From assembly GCA_004362315.1 (NCBI GenBank), contig SNWL01000006.1, positions 372,001 to 436,000 on the forward strand: a DNA stretch of 64,000 bases, given 5' to 3'. Positions 17,449-26,189 of the stretch are shown piece after piece (positions within the stretch are counted from its first letter, which is position 1; each line of letters opens with the position of its first letter). The notes below the pieces were generated by a model, which worked only from the letters and a program-made list of their open reading frames with translations, made no database searches and was not told the origin of the DNA. The position numbers and the translations under genes are program-made. The stretch comes from Mycobacterium sp. BK086. GTDB taxonomy: Bacteria; Actinomycetota; Actinomycetes; Mycobacteriales; Mycobacteriaceae.

Positions 17449-17962
17449 ATTGCCAACGGGCACAGACAAAATCGCCGTTGACTCCGGTTTCGGCGAGTAT
17501 CCACTCCGAACGGATCGGCAGTACCGGCGCGCCGGAGCCCAGGCTGCACGGCGCATACGACACGATCAGTTCGTCGACCAGACCCGCGGCGACGAACTGT
17601 GCCCCAACCTCCCCGCCGCCGACCACCCACACGTCGCGCTCACCTGCGGCGGCGACCAGCCGAGGATGCAGGTCGGTGACCGTGCCGCTGAACACCGTCA
17701 CCGGATGGCCCTCGGCGATGATCTGCGGGCGATGGGTCAGCACCCAGGTCGGCTGGTCGTACATCCACTCCCCCGGTTGATCGGCCAGCAGCCACTCGTA
17801 GGTCGCCGACCCCATCACCAGCGCGCCGACGGTCGCGCTGAACGCCTCGTAACCGAAGGGTCCGTTGACGTCGATGGCGCGGGAGGTCAACCAGTCAAGG
17901 CTGCCCGCGTCGTCGACGATGAAGCCGTCCAAGCTCGATGCGGTGAAGTACACGGTCGCCAT
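17438..17962 (-). CDS. Dihydrofolate reductase family (RibD C-terminal-like) protein
   Basis: A 174-residue protein of the DHFR/RibD_C fold. It has TASSLDGFIVDDAGSLDWL at the N-terminus, GALVMGSATYEWLL in the middle, and the NADPH-loop VWVVGGGEVGAQF near residue 120. Such stand-alone proteins are NADPH-dependent reductases of unknown substrate and are seldom true folate enzymes. The ATG at 17962 begins the fold. It is divergent from the thioesterase gene. Confidence 0.82.
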   Translation of the reverse strand: MATVYFTASSLDGFIVDDAGSLDWLTSRAIDVNGPFGYEAFSATVGALVMGSATYEWLLADQPGEWMYDQPTWVLTHRPQIIAEGHPVTVFSGTVTDLHPRLVAAAGERDVWVVGGGEVGAQFVAAGLVDELIVSYAPCSLGSGAPVLPIRSEWILAETGVNGDFVCARWQFRR

Positions 17963-18021
17963 GCGGCGAGTATGGTCGGCCCCTCCGACAGCGTCCGGGC
18001 CGCTGATGCTGGAATACAAGC

Positions 18022-18864
18022 GTGACGTTCATCGACCAACCGGCTGGGCGGCAGGACCCGGAGACTCCGGAAAGTGTCATCACCCGCTTCGGCATCCAGA
18101 CCCTCGACGAGAACTTCACCGAGTTCACCGTGGTCGCGTCGATGCCGGTGGGCCACCTGGTCAACCCGTTCACCGGGATGCCGACGGTCGGACCGCTGGC
18201 CATCCTGGTCGACGACGTCGGCGGGCGGGCGAACTTCTACCGGCGCGGGTCGGGGCAGTGGACGGTGTCCAGCGAGCTGACCGTCGAGCTGTCCCCCGAC
18301 GGGATCGACAGCCTGCAGGCCGCCCCCGCCGAACCCGTGGTCGCCAGTAGCCGCCCGTTGGGTCCGCACGGCGCAACGCTGCTGGCAATCTGCACACTCA
18401 GCCATCGCGGCACCACGATCGGCGGGGGCACTGTGCGAACCGTCGCGATCACCGGCGGCCCCGACGGCCCGATCCAACGTGGGCCCGACCCGTTGATCCG
18501 CACTCCGGAGACCTCGCTGGCGGAGCTGATGTCGGGCGAACCGCTTGACCCTGAATCCGGCACCTACCGGTTGGCCCAGCGGCCGGACTCGATCATCAAC
18601 AATCTGATCGGGATCGTGCACGGCGGCGTCAGCAGCGCCGGGCTGGAACTCGTCGCCTCCGCGGCGATCAACCACGAGCAGGCAGAACCACTGCGCACCG
18701 CGTCGATCCGGGTCAACTTTCTGCGACCCTTCTTCGCCGGTGCCCAATCCCGTTATGAGGGAACGGCGTTGCGAATCGGTCGCAACTCCGCGATCGGGGA
18801 CGCGCAGGCCGTCGGCGACGACGGCAAGGTGGCGATCATCGCGCGGGTCACGGGATACCGATGA
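18022..18864 (+). CDS. Double-hotdog thioesterase-like protein
   Basis: A 280-residue protein with two PaaI/acyl-CoA thioesterase-like hotdog halves. The C-terminal half has IGIVHGGVSSAGLELVASAA and SIRVNFLRPFFAG; the N-terminal half has NPFTGMPTVGPLAILVDDVG in the equivalent place. It is the first gene of a tight operon: its stop overlaps the ATG of an acyl-CoA dehydrogenase (ATGA), which overlaps a second dehydrogenase. It could hydrolyse or screen the CoA thioester handled by those enzymes. GTG start; exact substrate unknown. Confidence 0.75.
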   Translation: MTFIDQPAGRQDPETPESVITRFGIQTLDENFTEFTVVASMPVGHLVNPFTGMPTVGPLAILVDDVGGRANFYRRGSGQWTVSSELTVELSPDGIDSLQAAPAEPVVASSRPLGPHGATLLAICTLSHRGTTIGGGTVRTVAITGGPDGPIQRGPDPLIRTPETSLAELMSGEPLDPESGTYRLAQRPDSIINNLIGIVHGGVSSAGLELVASAAINHEQAEPLRTASIRVNFLRPFFAGAQSRYEGTALRIGRNSAIGDAQAVGDDGKVAIIARVTGYR

Positions 18865-20021
18865 CCGACGACTTCGCGACACTGTGCGCCAACGAGCCGG
18901 AACTGGCCACGCTGCGCGCGTCGGTGCGCGCGTTCCTATCCGCCGATCGTGACGAATTCGGTTGGCAGCCAAGCGTCGACACGTGGCTGTCCAGCTGGGA
19001 CGAGGGCTTCAGCGCCCGGCTGGGCGACGCCGGATTCCTCGGCCTGACCATCCCCCGCGAGTACGGCGGGCAGGGCCTCGGCCATCTGCACCGCTACGTG
19101 GTGACCGAAGAACTGCTCGCCGCCGGAGCGCCCGTGGCCGCCCACTGGATCGCCGACCGCCAGGTCGCACCCGGCCTGCTGGCCTACGGATCCGAAGAAC
19201 AACGGCAGCGTCTTCTTCCCAAAATCGCTGCGGGACGGTACTTCTCATCGATCGGCATGAGCGAGCCGCAGGCCGGTTCCGACCTGGCCGCGTCCGCGGC
19301 GAAGGCCACCCGGACCGACGGTGGCTGGGTGTTGTCGGGCACCAAGGTGTGGACCAGTGGCGCTCACCTGGCCCATCAGATCGTGGTGCTGGCCCGCACC
19401 AGCCCGGTTGACCCGCAGCGACGGCACGCCGGGTTCAGCCAGTTCATCGTGCCGACTCAATCGCCCGGCGTCACCATCAGCCCCATCGTGATGATGTCCG
19501 GCGAACACCACTTCAACGAGGTGACCTTCGACGAAGTCTTCATCGAGGACGCCAACGTGCTCGGCGAGGTCGGGGCCGGTTGGCATCAGGTCACCGCCGA
19601 GCTGTCGTTCGAACGCAGTGGCCCCGAACGCATCTTGTCCACCGCGCCGCTGCTGACCGCGCTGGTGCGGCTGCTGGCCGGCCAGGACGTCGTCGACGAC
19701 CACACCGCTGCGGCCGTCGGCGATCTGCTGGCCCGGGTCATCTCGCTGCGCCAGCTGTCGATATCGGTGGCCCGCGCGCTGGCCGCCGGGCAGTCACCGG
19801 CGAATGAGGCTGCGCTGGTGAAGGATCTGGGCACGCGCTTCGAGCAGGAGTCGGTGGATCTGGCTGCCGATCTCTTCTCGTATGTGGCCGAAACCCCGGG
19901 GCGCGAGCGGGTGGGCGCGCTGCTCGATGTCGCGCGGCTGCATTCGCCGCTGTTCACGCTGCGCGGCGGCACCAACGAGGTGCTGCGCGGTGTGGTGGCC
20001 AGGGGAATGGGGTTGAGGTGA
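18861..20021 (+). CDS. Acyl-CoA dehydrogenase, larger subunit-like (386 aa)
   Basis: It has acyl-CoA dehydrogenase motifs IGMSEPQAGSDLA, KVWTSGAHLAHQIV and a C-terminal LRGGTNEVLRGVVARG. At the position where MCAD-like enzymes carry the catalytic Glu (YEGT) it has RGGT, so the base must come from elsewhere. It overlaps the next, shorter dehydrogenase gene by four bases. Adjacent long/short FadE pairs in mycobacteria commonly form alpha2beta2 heterotetramers acting on sterol or branched side chains, and this is the likely arrangement here. Confidence 0.85.
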   Translation: MTDDFATLCANEPELATLRASVRAFLSADRDEFGWQPSVDTWLSSWDEGFSARLGDAGFLGLTIPREYGGQGLGHLHRYVVTEELLAAGAPVAAHWIADRQVAPGLLAYGSEEQRQRLLPKIAAGRYFSSIGMSEPQAGSDLAASAAKATRTDGGWVLSGTKVWTSGAHLAHQIVVLARTSPVDPQRRHAGFSQFIVPTQSPGVTISPIVMMSGEHHFNEVTFDEVFIEDANVLGEVGAGWHQVTAELSFERSGPERILSTAPLLTALVRLLAGQDVVDDHTAAAVGDLLARVISLRQLSISVARALAAGQSPANEAALVKDLGTRFEQESVDLAADLFSYVAETPGRERVGALLDVARLHSPLFTLRGGTNEVLRGVVARGMGLR

Positions 20022-21064
20022 CGCGGGCATTGACCGGCGGGGTATTCGGACCGCTCGGCAGCACAGGCGATTTCGCCGAGCTGCGGCAACTGGCCGAGGA
20101 TATCGGTGCGCGCTCGTTCGACGAGCGCATCGGCCACCGCGGCCTGCCCGACGACGTCGACACCACCGCCTGGCGCCATCTGCAGGACGCCGGCCTCACG
20201 CGGCTGACGAGTGATCCGGAATCCGGTGGCGGACCCGCAGAGTTGGCCGTGGTCCTGCGGGCGCTGGCCCGCCACGCGGTCACGGTGCCGCTGGCGGAGA
20301 CCGACGTGCTGGCGGGCTGGCTTGCCGCCGCGGCCGGACTCGAGGTCCCCGGCGACGGGCCATTGACGATCGCCCTCGGCGATGTCGGCGCGACGGCCAT
20401 CGCCGGTGTGCCCTACGCCGATGCCGCGGCCACCGTGGTGGTGGCCCTGCGCGACGGCGCCGACCTCCAGGTCGCGGCCGCCCAACCCACGTCAGTCATC
20501 AACGGGCACAACCTCGGTGGTGAGCCGCGCGACACGATCAGCATCCCGGCCGAGGGGTTCGTCACCGTTGACGGTGCCGCCGAGGAGCTGCTGCGCCGCG
20601 GCGCCTGGGCCCGCTGTGTGCAGTCACTGGGCGCGCTGGACGCCGCAGTCGAGTTCTCCGTGGCGCACACCAGGGAGCGTGAGCAGTTCGGCCGGCCGCT
20701 CAGCGCATTCCAGGCCGTGCAACACACTCTGGCTTCGATGGCCGGTGAGGTGGAGCGGGCCCGGGCGGCCACCGAGCTTGCCGTCGCCGCCGTCACCGAC
20801 CACGGATTCGCCCATGCCCAAGCCGATTACGCCGTCACCGTGGCCAAGGTGGTGCTGGGCCGGGTCGTGCCGACGGTGGTCACCGCCGCCCACCAGCTGC
20901 ACGGTGCGATCGGCGTGACGATCGAACACCGGCTCTGGCTGGCGACCATGCGGGCCCGCAGCTGGGTCGACGAGTTCGGCGACACCGCGACGCATGCGCG
21001 CAGATTGGGCCGCCTGGCGCTGACCGGCGGCGACCCATGGGATTTCGTCGTCGGGTGTCACTGA
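20018..21064 (+). CDS. Acyl-CoA dehydrogenase, smaller subunit-like (348 aa)
   Basis: A short acyl-CoA dehydrogenase. The middle beta domain is degenerate, but the C-terminal helical domain is clear: TREREQFGRPLSAFQAVQH and QLHGAIGVTIEHRLWLATMR. This composition is typical of the partner subunit in alpha2beta2 FadE complexes. The GTG start overlaps the upstream stop (GTGA), so equal expression with the 386-residue partner is expected. It converges with the LysR gene (7-base overlap). Confidence 0.83.
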   Translation: MTRALTGGVFGPLGSTGDFAELRQLAEDIGARSFDERIGHRGLPDDVDTTAWRHLQDAGLTRLTSDPESGGGPAELAVVLRALARHAVTVPLAETDVLAGWLAAAAGLEVPGDGPLTIALGDVGATAIAGVPYADAAATVVVALRDGADLQVAAAQPTSVINGHNLGGEPRDTISIPAEGFVTVDGAAEELLRRGAWARCVQSLGALDAAVEFSVAHTREREQFGRPLSAFQAVQHTLASMAGEVERARAATELAVAAVTDHGFAHAQADYAVTVAKVVLGRVVPTVVTAAHQLHGAIGVTIEHRLWLATMRARSWVDEFGDTATHARRLGRLALTGGDPWDFVVGCH

Positions 21065-21954
21065 TCGGCCACGTCGCGCGCGACCGCCTTGAGGATGTCG
21101 ATCACCTGCGCGACGGCGGGGCGCGCGGCGGCTCCGGCGCGGGTGACAGCCTCGATCCGGCGGGCGATACGCACTCCACTGAGCGGCTTGCGGACCAGTG
21201 CCCGCGTGGTGTGGACGTAGCGGGGTAGAAGCGCGATCCCGATCCCTGCCGCGACGAGTTCCTCGACGACTCGGAAGTCGTTGACCCGCTGAACGATTCG
21301 CGGTCGTTCCCCGGCGATGGTGGCCAGCGAGCGTAGGACGTCGTCGACCATCAGTCCGCCCTCGACGCCGATCCACGACTCGTCGGCCAGCTCCCGCAAC
21401 GAGACGCGAGAGCTACCGGCGAGTCGATGATGCTGTGGCAGGAGGATTTCGAGCGGTTCGCGCAGCAGCGGGGTCGCCTCGATTCGCGGTCCCCAGGGGT
21501 TGGTATCACGATCATCGCGGTGTACGACGACGACGTCGAAGTCGGCGAGCTGCGTGGGTGCGTAGCTCGCCGGCTGGTCGATGTCGCGGCCGAGCACCTC
21601 GACACCGACGGCGGCGGCCTCGGTGATGAGCCGAGCGAGAAGCATCGCGGCACCTGAGGGGAACATGGCCACCCGCACCGTGCCGCGCGGCGTGGACCGG
21701 TAGCTATCCATATCTGCCTGCGCCCGGTCGAGGGCGGCAAGCACCTCGTCGGTTCGGGCGACCAGGGCACGGCCGGCGTCGGTGAGCCGGACTCGGCGCC
21801 CGTCGGGTTCGAGCAGGGGCACCCCCGCCTCACGCCGCAAGATCTTGAGCTGTTGCGACACCGCAGACGGTGTCAGCGACATCGCCTCGGCGACCGCGTG
21901 CACGGTGCCGCGCTCGGACAATTCACGCAGCAGGCGCAGCCGCACGACATCCAT
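21058..21954 (-). CDS. LysR family transcriptional regulator
   Basis: A 298-residue regulator with an N-terminal winged helix-turn-helix (VAEAMSLTPSAVSQQLKIL, residues ~20-38) and a LysR substrate-binding domain (GIGIALLPRYV near 237-247). It is divergent from the DMT-type transporter gene, a usual arrangement in which the LysR protein controls the transporter. A GTAG/CTAC palindrome lies directly before its start codon. Confidence 0.87.
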   Translation of the reverse strand: MDVVRLRLLRELSERGTVHAVAEAMSLTPSAVSQQLKILRREAGVPLLEPDGRRVRLTDAGRALVARTDEVLAALDRAQADMDSYRSTPRGTVRVAMFPSGAAMLLARLITEAAAVGVEVLGRDIDQPASYAPTQLADFDVVVVHRDDRDTNPWGPRIEATPLLREPLEILLPQHHRLAGSSRVSLRELADESWIGVEGGLMVDDVLRSLATIAGERPRIVQRVNDFRVVEELVAAGIGIALLPRYVHTTRALVRKPLSGVRIARRIEAVTRAGAAARPAVAQVIDILKAVARDVADQ

Positions 21955-21967
21955 GTAGTAAATCTAC
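21955..21967. promoter_or_regulatory. Candidate LysR box
   Basis: GTAG-TAAAT-CTAC is a 13-bp interrupted palindrome in the 72-base gap between the divergent LysR and transporter genes, directly against the LysR start codon. The AT-rich centre fits a LysR recognition site, though the classical T-N11-A form is not exact. Confidence 0.4.
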
Positions 21968-22026
21968 TTGGTTAGTTAAAAATGTATCGCTTGTCTACTT
22001 TGTCTGGAGACGGACACCATGGCGGT

Positions 22027-23028
22027 ATGCCCCCACACCGCCGCGTCGACCTGGCGCTGCTCGCCGTCGCGGTCGTCTGGGGATCGAGCTATTTGGCGGC
22101 CAAGGGCGTCGCCACGTCCGACACCGCCTTCGGGTTTCTCGCCATCCGATTCGCCCTTGCCGCAACCGGACTCGTCGTCGTGCTCGGTGTCCGGCTGTGG
22201 CGCATCCGCCGCGCCGAACTGGTCCTCGGAGCCTTGTTCGGAGCAAATCTCAGCGTGATCTTCGCGCTGGAGACGTTCGGGCTCACCATGACCTCCGCGT
22301 CCCACGCGGGGCTGATCATCTCCCTGACCATCGTGCTGACGCCACTGCTGCAGCAGTGGACCCAACGGACCCGCCTGCGCGCCTCGTTCTATGGCGCGAC
22401 CGTGGTCGCGGCGCTCGGCGTCGTACTGCTCACGCAGGCCGACGGGTTGTCCGCGCCAGGTCTCGGCGACCTCCTGATGCTGCTCGCGGCCGCGGCCCGC
22501 GCTTGCCACGTCGTCGTGATGGCACAGCTGAGCAGGGAGCGCCGACTCGATCCCGGGCGCCTCACGCTGGTGCAGATCTGCATCTGTCTGGCGCTGTTCG
22601 TCACCCTCGCCCCGGTCACCGGCAGCGGGCCCGGAGCCGTCGCAGCCCGCTTCTCCCTCGGCGACTGGCTGATCACCGCCTACCTCGCGCTGGGGTGCAC
22701 CGTCTTCGCCTTCGTCGTCCAGGCGTGGGCGGTGCAGCGCACATCGCCGGCACGAGTCAGCCTGCTGCTGGGTACCGAGCCGCTGTGGGCGGCCGCGGCA
22801 GGCGTCCTCGTGGCCGGCGATCCGGTCACCCTGATCGGCACCGCGGGCGCGATCCTGGTCGTGACCGGAACCAATTGGGGCAGAGCTAGCTGCCCGTCCA
22901 ATTCGGAGCGCGCTTCTCGGCGAACGCGATCGCGCCCTCCTGAGCGTCCTTCGACGCGAACACCGGCATCAGGATCTTGCCCTGTTCCTTCCACTGTTCC
23001 TCGGGAGACCACGCGCGCGACTCGGTGA
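22027..23028 (+). CDS. EamA/DMT family transporter with an unusual C-terminal extension
   Basis: Ten hydrophobic helices in two EamA repeats (start DLALLAVAVVWGSSYLAAKG; second repeat GDLLMLLAAAARACHVVVMA) identify a drug/metabolite transporter, probably an exporter of a small metabolite. Helix ten ends near residue 283 (VVTGTNWG). Instead of stopping there, the frame runs 143 bases into the antisense of echA1 and adds ~47 Arg/Ser/Pro-rich residues that look non-biological. A TAG two bases out of frame lies at 22887-22889, so a small indel near the 3' end may have removed the proper stop. The ATG at 22027 begins the conserved fold; an in-frame ATG at 21982 is also possible. Confidence 0.78.
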   Translation: MPPHRRVDLALLAVAVVWGSSYLAAKGVATSDTAFGFLAIRFALAATGLVVVLGVRLWRIRRAELVLGALFGANLSVIFALETFGLTMTSASHAGLIISLTIVLTPLLQQWTQRTRLRASFYGATVVAALGVVLLTQADGLSAPGLGDLLMLLAAAARACHVVVMAQLSRERRLDPGRLTLVQICICLALFVTLAPVTGSGPGAVAARFSLGDWLITAYLALGCTVFAFVVQAWAVQRTSPARVSLLLGTEPLWAAAAGVLVAGDPVTLIGTAGAILVVTGTNWGRASCPSNSERASRRTRSRPPERPSTRTPASGSCPVPSTVPRETTRATR

Positions 23029-23668
23029 TGATCCGCTTGGTGGCGGCCACGGCCAGCGGGCCGTTGACGGTGATCCGCTCGGCCAGCTCGATCGCGGCCT
23101 CCAGCGCATGCCCGGGCTCGGCCACCACATTGACCAGGCCGAGTTCGTGAGCCCGCTCCGCGGACAGGTTCTCTCCGGTCAGCGCCAGCTCCATCGCGAT
23201 CTGGTACGGGATGCGCTGCGGCAGCCGCAGCAGCCCGCCACCGCCGGCGACCAGCCCGCGCTTGACCTCGGGGATGCCGAACGCGGAGTCCCTCGCGGCG
23301 ACGATCAGGTCGGTGGCCAGGGCCAGCTCGGTCCCGCCGGCCAGCGCGTAACCCTCGACGGCGGCGATCAGCGGCTTGAGCGGCGGGCGCTCGGTGAAGC
23401 CCAGGCCGCGGCCCTCGGCTACGACGTTCTCCCCGCGGGCGAAGGCCTTCAGGTCCATGCCCGCGCAGAACGAGCCGCCGGCTCCAGTGACAATGCCCAC
23501 AGACAGGCCGGCGTCGTCGTCGAGCTCGTCCATGGCGGCGGCCAAACCGTTGCTGACCGCGGCGTTCACGGCATTCTTGGCCTTTGGCCTGTTGATGGTG
23601 ATGATCAGGATGCGACCGCGGCGCTCGGTGAGGACGGCGGGCTCTTCGGTAACGGCGTTTTCAGTCAC
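22886..23668 (-). CDS. echA1: Enoyl-CoA hydratase EchA1
   Basis: A 260-residue crotonase. The oxyanion-hole segments GGSFCAGMDLKAFARG and AVEGYALAGGTELALA are intact, and GIPEVKRGLVAGGGG carries the usual acidic residue. The sequence is very close to what I recall of Rv0222 (echA1), including FARGENVVAEGRGLGFTERP. It acts on trans-2-enoyl-CoA in the cytoplasm. It is divergent from the KstR-box operon to its right. The transporter gene overlaps its 3' end on the opposite strand. Confidence 0.92.
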   Translation of the reverse strand: MTENAVTEEPAVLTERRGRILIITINRPKAKNAVNAAVSNGLAAAMDELDDDAGLSVGIVTGAGGSFCAGMDLKAFARGENVVAEGRGLGFTERPPLKPLIAAVEGYALAGGTELALATDLIVAARDSAFGIPEVKRGLVAGGGGLLRLPQRIPYQIAMELALTGENLSAERAHELGLVNVVAEPGHALEAAIELAERITVNGPLAVAATKRIITESRAWSPEEQWKEQGKILMPVFASKDAQEGAIAFAEKRAPNWTGS

Positions 23669-23727
23669 GTCCGGAATGGTAACTATCGAGGTACGACATC
23701 AGTCGCGAGCCCGGTAGCATACAAAAC

Positions 23728-23741
23728 TAGAACACGTTCCA
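23728..23741. promoter_or_regulatory. Consensus KstR operator
   Basis: TAGAACACGTTCCA is an exact match to the KstR consensus TnnAACnnGTTnnA. It lies 16 bases upstream of the GTG of the acyltransferase gene and 59 bases upstream of the divergent echA1, so it could repress either or both. KstR is the TetR-family repressor of sterol catabolism in mycobacteria; de-repression by 3-oxo-sterol CoA intermediates is established for that regulator. Confidence 0.82.
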
Positions 23742-23757
23742 ATTCTGAGGAGGATGT

Positions 23758-24564
23758 GTGAGCACCAGCGACGCGACACCCACCGAGACGGAGAAGTGGG
23801 ACCCGGGCCTGGTCGAGAAGACCATGGGCGTGCTGCGCCCGTTCCTCAAGCTCTATCACCGCAGCGAGGTGCGCGGCCTGGAGTCGTTCCCGCCCGGCGG
23901 CGCCCTGGTGGTGTCCAACCACTCCGGCGGCCTGTTCGCCATGGACGTGCCGGTGTTCGCGCTGGGCTTCTATGAACACTTCGGCTATGACCGGCCGGTG
24001 TACACCCTGAGCCACGACCTGGTGCTGACCGGTCCGACCGCCGGCTTCTTCAAGCGCAACGGCTTCATCCGCGCCAACCACGAGAACGCCGACGAAGCCC
24101 TGCGCTCCGGCGGTGTGGTGGTGGTCTTCCCGGGCGGCGACTACGACGTCTACCGCCCGACCTTCACCCAGAACAAGATCGACTTCGACGGCCGCACCGG
24201 CTATATCAAGGCCGCCATCAACGCCGGGGTGCCGATCGTGCCCACGGTGGCGATCGGCGGGCAGGAGAGCCAGATCTTCCTCACCCGCGGGACCGGCGTG
24301 GCCAAGGCGCTGCGACTGGACAAGCTGCTGCGGGCCAAGATCCTGCCCATCTCGTTCGGCTTCCCGTTCGGGCTGAGCGCCGTCGTTCCGCTCAACGTGC
24401 CGCTGCCCACCAAGATCGTCGTGCGCGTGCTCGATCCGATCGACATCACCGAACAGTTCGGCGAGGACCCCGACATCCATGCTGTCGACGCCCACGTCCG
24501 CGGTGTAATGCAGAAGGCACTGGACGAGCTGGCCTCCGAACGCCGCTTCCCGGTGATCGGCTGA
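23758..24564 (+). CDS. Lysophospholipid acyltransferase-like protein (PlsC superfamily, Rv1428c-like)
   Basis: A 268-residue PlsC-type acyltransferase. The catalytic block is NHSGGLFAMD (H-X7-D) rather than the classical H-X4-D, a spacing also seen in DGAT-like relatives. A second block is VVVFPGGDYDVYRP. It would transfer acyl groups from CoA to a glycerolipid at the inner membrane face. GTG start with AGGAGG upstream. It is first in an operon with the FadD-type ligase (1-base overlap) and the esterase, the same trio as Rv1428c-Rv1427c-Rv1426c, and lies behind a KstR box. Confidence 0.82.
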   Translation: MSTSDATPTETEKWDPGLVEKTMGVLRPFLKLYHRSEVRGLESFPPGGALVVSNHSGGLFAMDVPVFALGFYEHFGYDRPVYTLSHDLVLTGPTAGFFKRNGFIRANHENADEALRSGGVVVVFPGGDYDVYRPTFTQNKIDFDGRTGYIKAAINAGVPIVPTVAIGGQESQIFLTRGTGVAKALRLDKLLRAKILPISFGFPFGLSAVVPLNVPLPTKIVVRVLDPIDITEQFGEDPDIHAVDAHVRGVMQKALDELASERRFPVIG

Positions 24565-26189
24565 TGGACCTGCTCGGCCGCCTGACATCGATTGGCGATG
24601 CGCTCGTCACCCTGGGCAAGGCCGGTTTCCTGACCCCGATGCGGCCGGATCGCACGGTGGCGATGGTGGCCGCCGCCCGCGACGAGGGGCTGAGCATCGC
24701 GACCGGGTTCGCGACGGCCGCCGCCCGCCGGCCGGACAGCCCAGGCCTGATCGACGAGCTGGGCACGCTGACCTGGCGCGAGCTCGACCAGCGGGCGCAC
24801 GCCCTGGCGGCCGCGCTGCAGCAGCTGCCCGGCGGCACCCCCGAGGTCGTCGGCATCATGGCCCGCAACCACCGCGGGTTCGTCGAGTCGCTGATCGCGG
24901 CCACCCGCATCGGCGCCGACGTACTGCTGCTGAACACGTCCTTCGCCGGGCCGGCACTGGCCGAGGTGGTCAACCGCGAACAGGCCGACGTCGTCATCTA
25001 CGACGAGGAATTCACCGCCTCGGTGGACCGGGCAGTGCAAGACCGCCCCGAAGCCCAGCGCATCCTGGCCTGGACCGATGAGCCCACCGATGCGCCGACG
25101 GTCGAGAAGCTGATCACGAGCCACGCCGGGCAGAAGGCCACGAAGACGGGCCGCAAGAGCCGGCTCATCCTGCTGACCTCGGGCACCACCGGAACTCCCA
25201 AGGGCGCCAAGCACTCTGGCGGCGGGGCGGGCAACCTCATCGCGATCCTGAGCCGTACCCCGTGGCGACTGGGCGAGACGACGGTGGTCGTGGCGCCGAT
25301 GTTCCACGCATGGGGCTTCTCGCAGCTGGTGTTCTCCTCGGCGATGGCCTGCACCGTGGTGACCCGCCGCAAGTTCGACCCGGCGGCGACGATGGGTCTC
25401 GTCGACAAGTACAAGGCCACCGGATTGTGTGTGGTGCCAGTGATGTTCGACCGCATCATGGATCTGCCCGACGACGTCCGCAAGCGCTACAGCGGCCGCA
25501 CCCTGCGATTCGCGGCGTGCTCGGGCTCGCGGATGCGGCCCGACGTCGTCACCAAGTTCATGGACGAATTCGGCGACGTCATCTACAACAACTACAACGC
25601 CACCGAGGCGGGCATGATCGCCACCGCGACCCCGGCCGACCTTCGGGTCGCGCCCGACACCGCGGGTAAGCCGGCTGTCGGCACCGAGATCCGCATTTAC
25701 GACGACGAGTTCAACACAGTCCCCACCGGTGAGGTCGGCCGGATCTTCGTGAAGAACTCCACCCAATTCGACGGCTATACGTCGGGGAATACCAAGGACT
25801 TTCACGAGGGGTTCATGTCGTCGGGCGACATCGGCCGTCTCGACGAGGCCGGGCGGCTGTTCGTCGTGGGCCGCGACGACGAGATGATCGTCTCCGGCGG
25901 CGAGAACGTCTACCCGATCGAGGTGGAGAAGACGCTGGCCACCCATCCCGAGGTGGCCGAGGCCACGGTGCTCGGCGTCGACGACGAACAGTACGGTCAA
26001 CGGCTGGTCGCGTTCGTGGTACTCACCGACGGATCGGGCGCGGGTTCCGACGAGCTCAAAACCCACGTCCGTGACAACCTGGCGAACTACAAGGTGCCTC
26101 GGGAGATCACCATCCTGGCCGAGCTTCCGCGCGGCAGCACCGGGAAGATCCTGCGTAATGAACTCATCGCTCGTACGTCTGACGGCTAA
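24564..26189 (+). CDS. Long-chain acyl-CoA synthetase (FadD12-like)
   Basis: A 541-residue ANL-superfamily ligase: the AMP-binding P-loop LLTSGTTGTPKGAKHS, YNATEAGMIATATP, the hinge/adenylate motif SGDIGRLDEAGRLFVVGRDD and the C-terminal catalytic lysine in LPRGSTGKILR. It activates fatty acids to acyl-CoA, supplying the neighbouring acyltransferase. The ATG shares a base with the upstream stop, and its 3' end contains the start of the esterase gene (32-base overlap). The gene set resembles the Rv1427c (fadD12) locus. Confidence 0.88.
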   Translation: MDLLGRLTSIGDALVTLGKAGFLTPMRPDRTVAMVAAARDEGLSIATGFATAAARRPDSPGLIDELGTLTWRELDQRAHALAAALQQLPGGTPEVVGIMARNHRGFVESLIAATRIGADVLLLNTSFAGPALAEVVNREQADVVIYDEEFTASVDRAVQDRPEAQRILAWTDEPTDAPTVEKLITSHAGQKATKTGRKSRLILLTSGTTGTPKGAKHSGGGAGNLIAILSRTPWRLGETTVVVAPMFHAWGFSQLVFSSAMACTVVTRRKFDPAATMGLVDKYKATGLCVVPVMFDRIMDLPDDVRKRYSGRTLRFAACSGSRMRPDVVTKFMDEFGDVIYNNYNATEAGMIATATPADLRVAPDTAGKPAVGTEIRIYDDEFNTVPTGEVGRIFVKNSTQFDGYTSGNTKDFHEGFMSSGDIGRLDEAGRLFVVGRDDEMIVSGGENVYPIEVEKTLATHPEVAEATVLGVDDEQYGQRLVAFVVLTDGSGAGSDELKTHVRDNLANYKVPREITILAELPRGSTGKILRNELIARTSDG

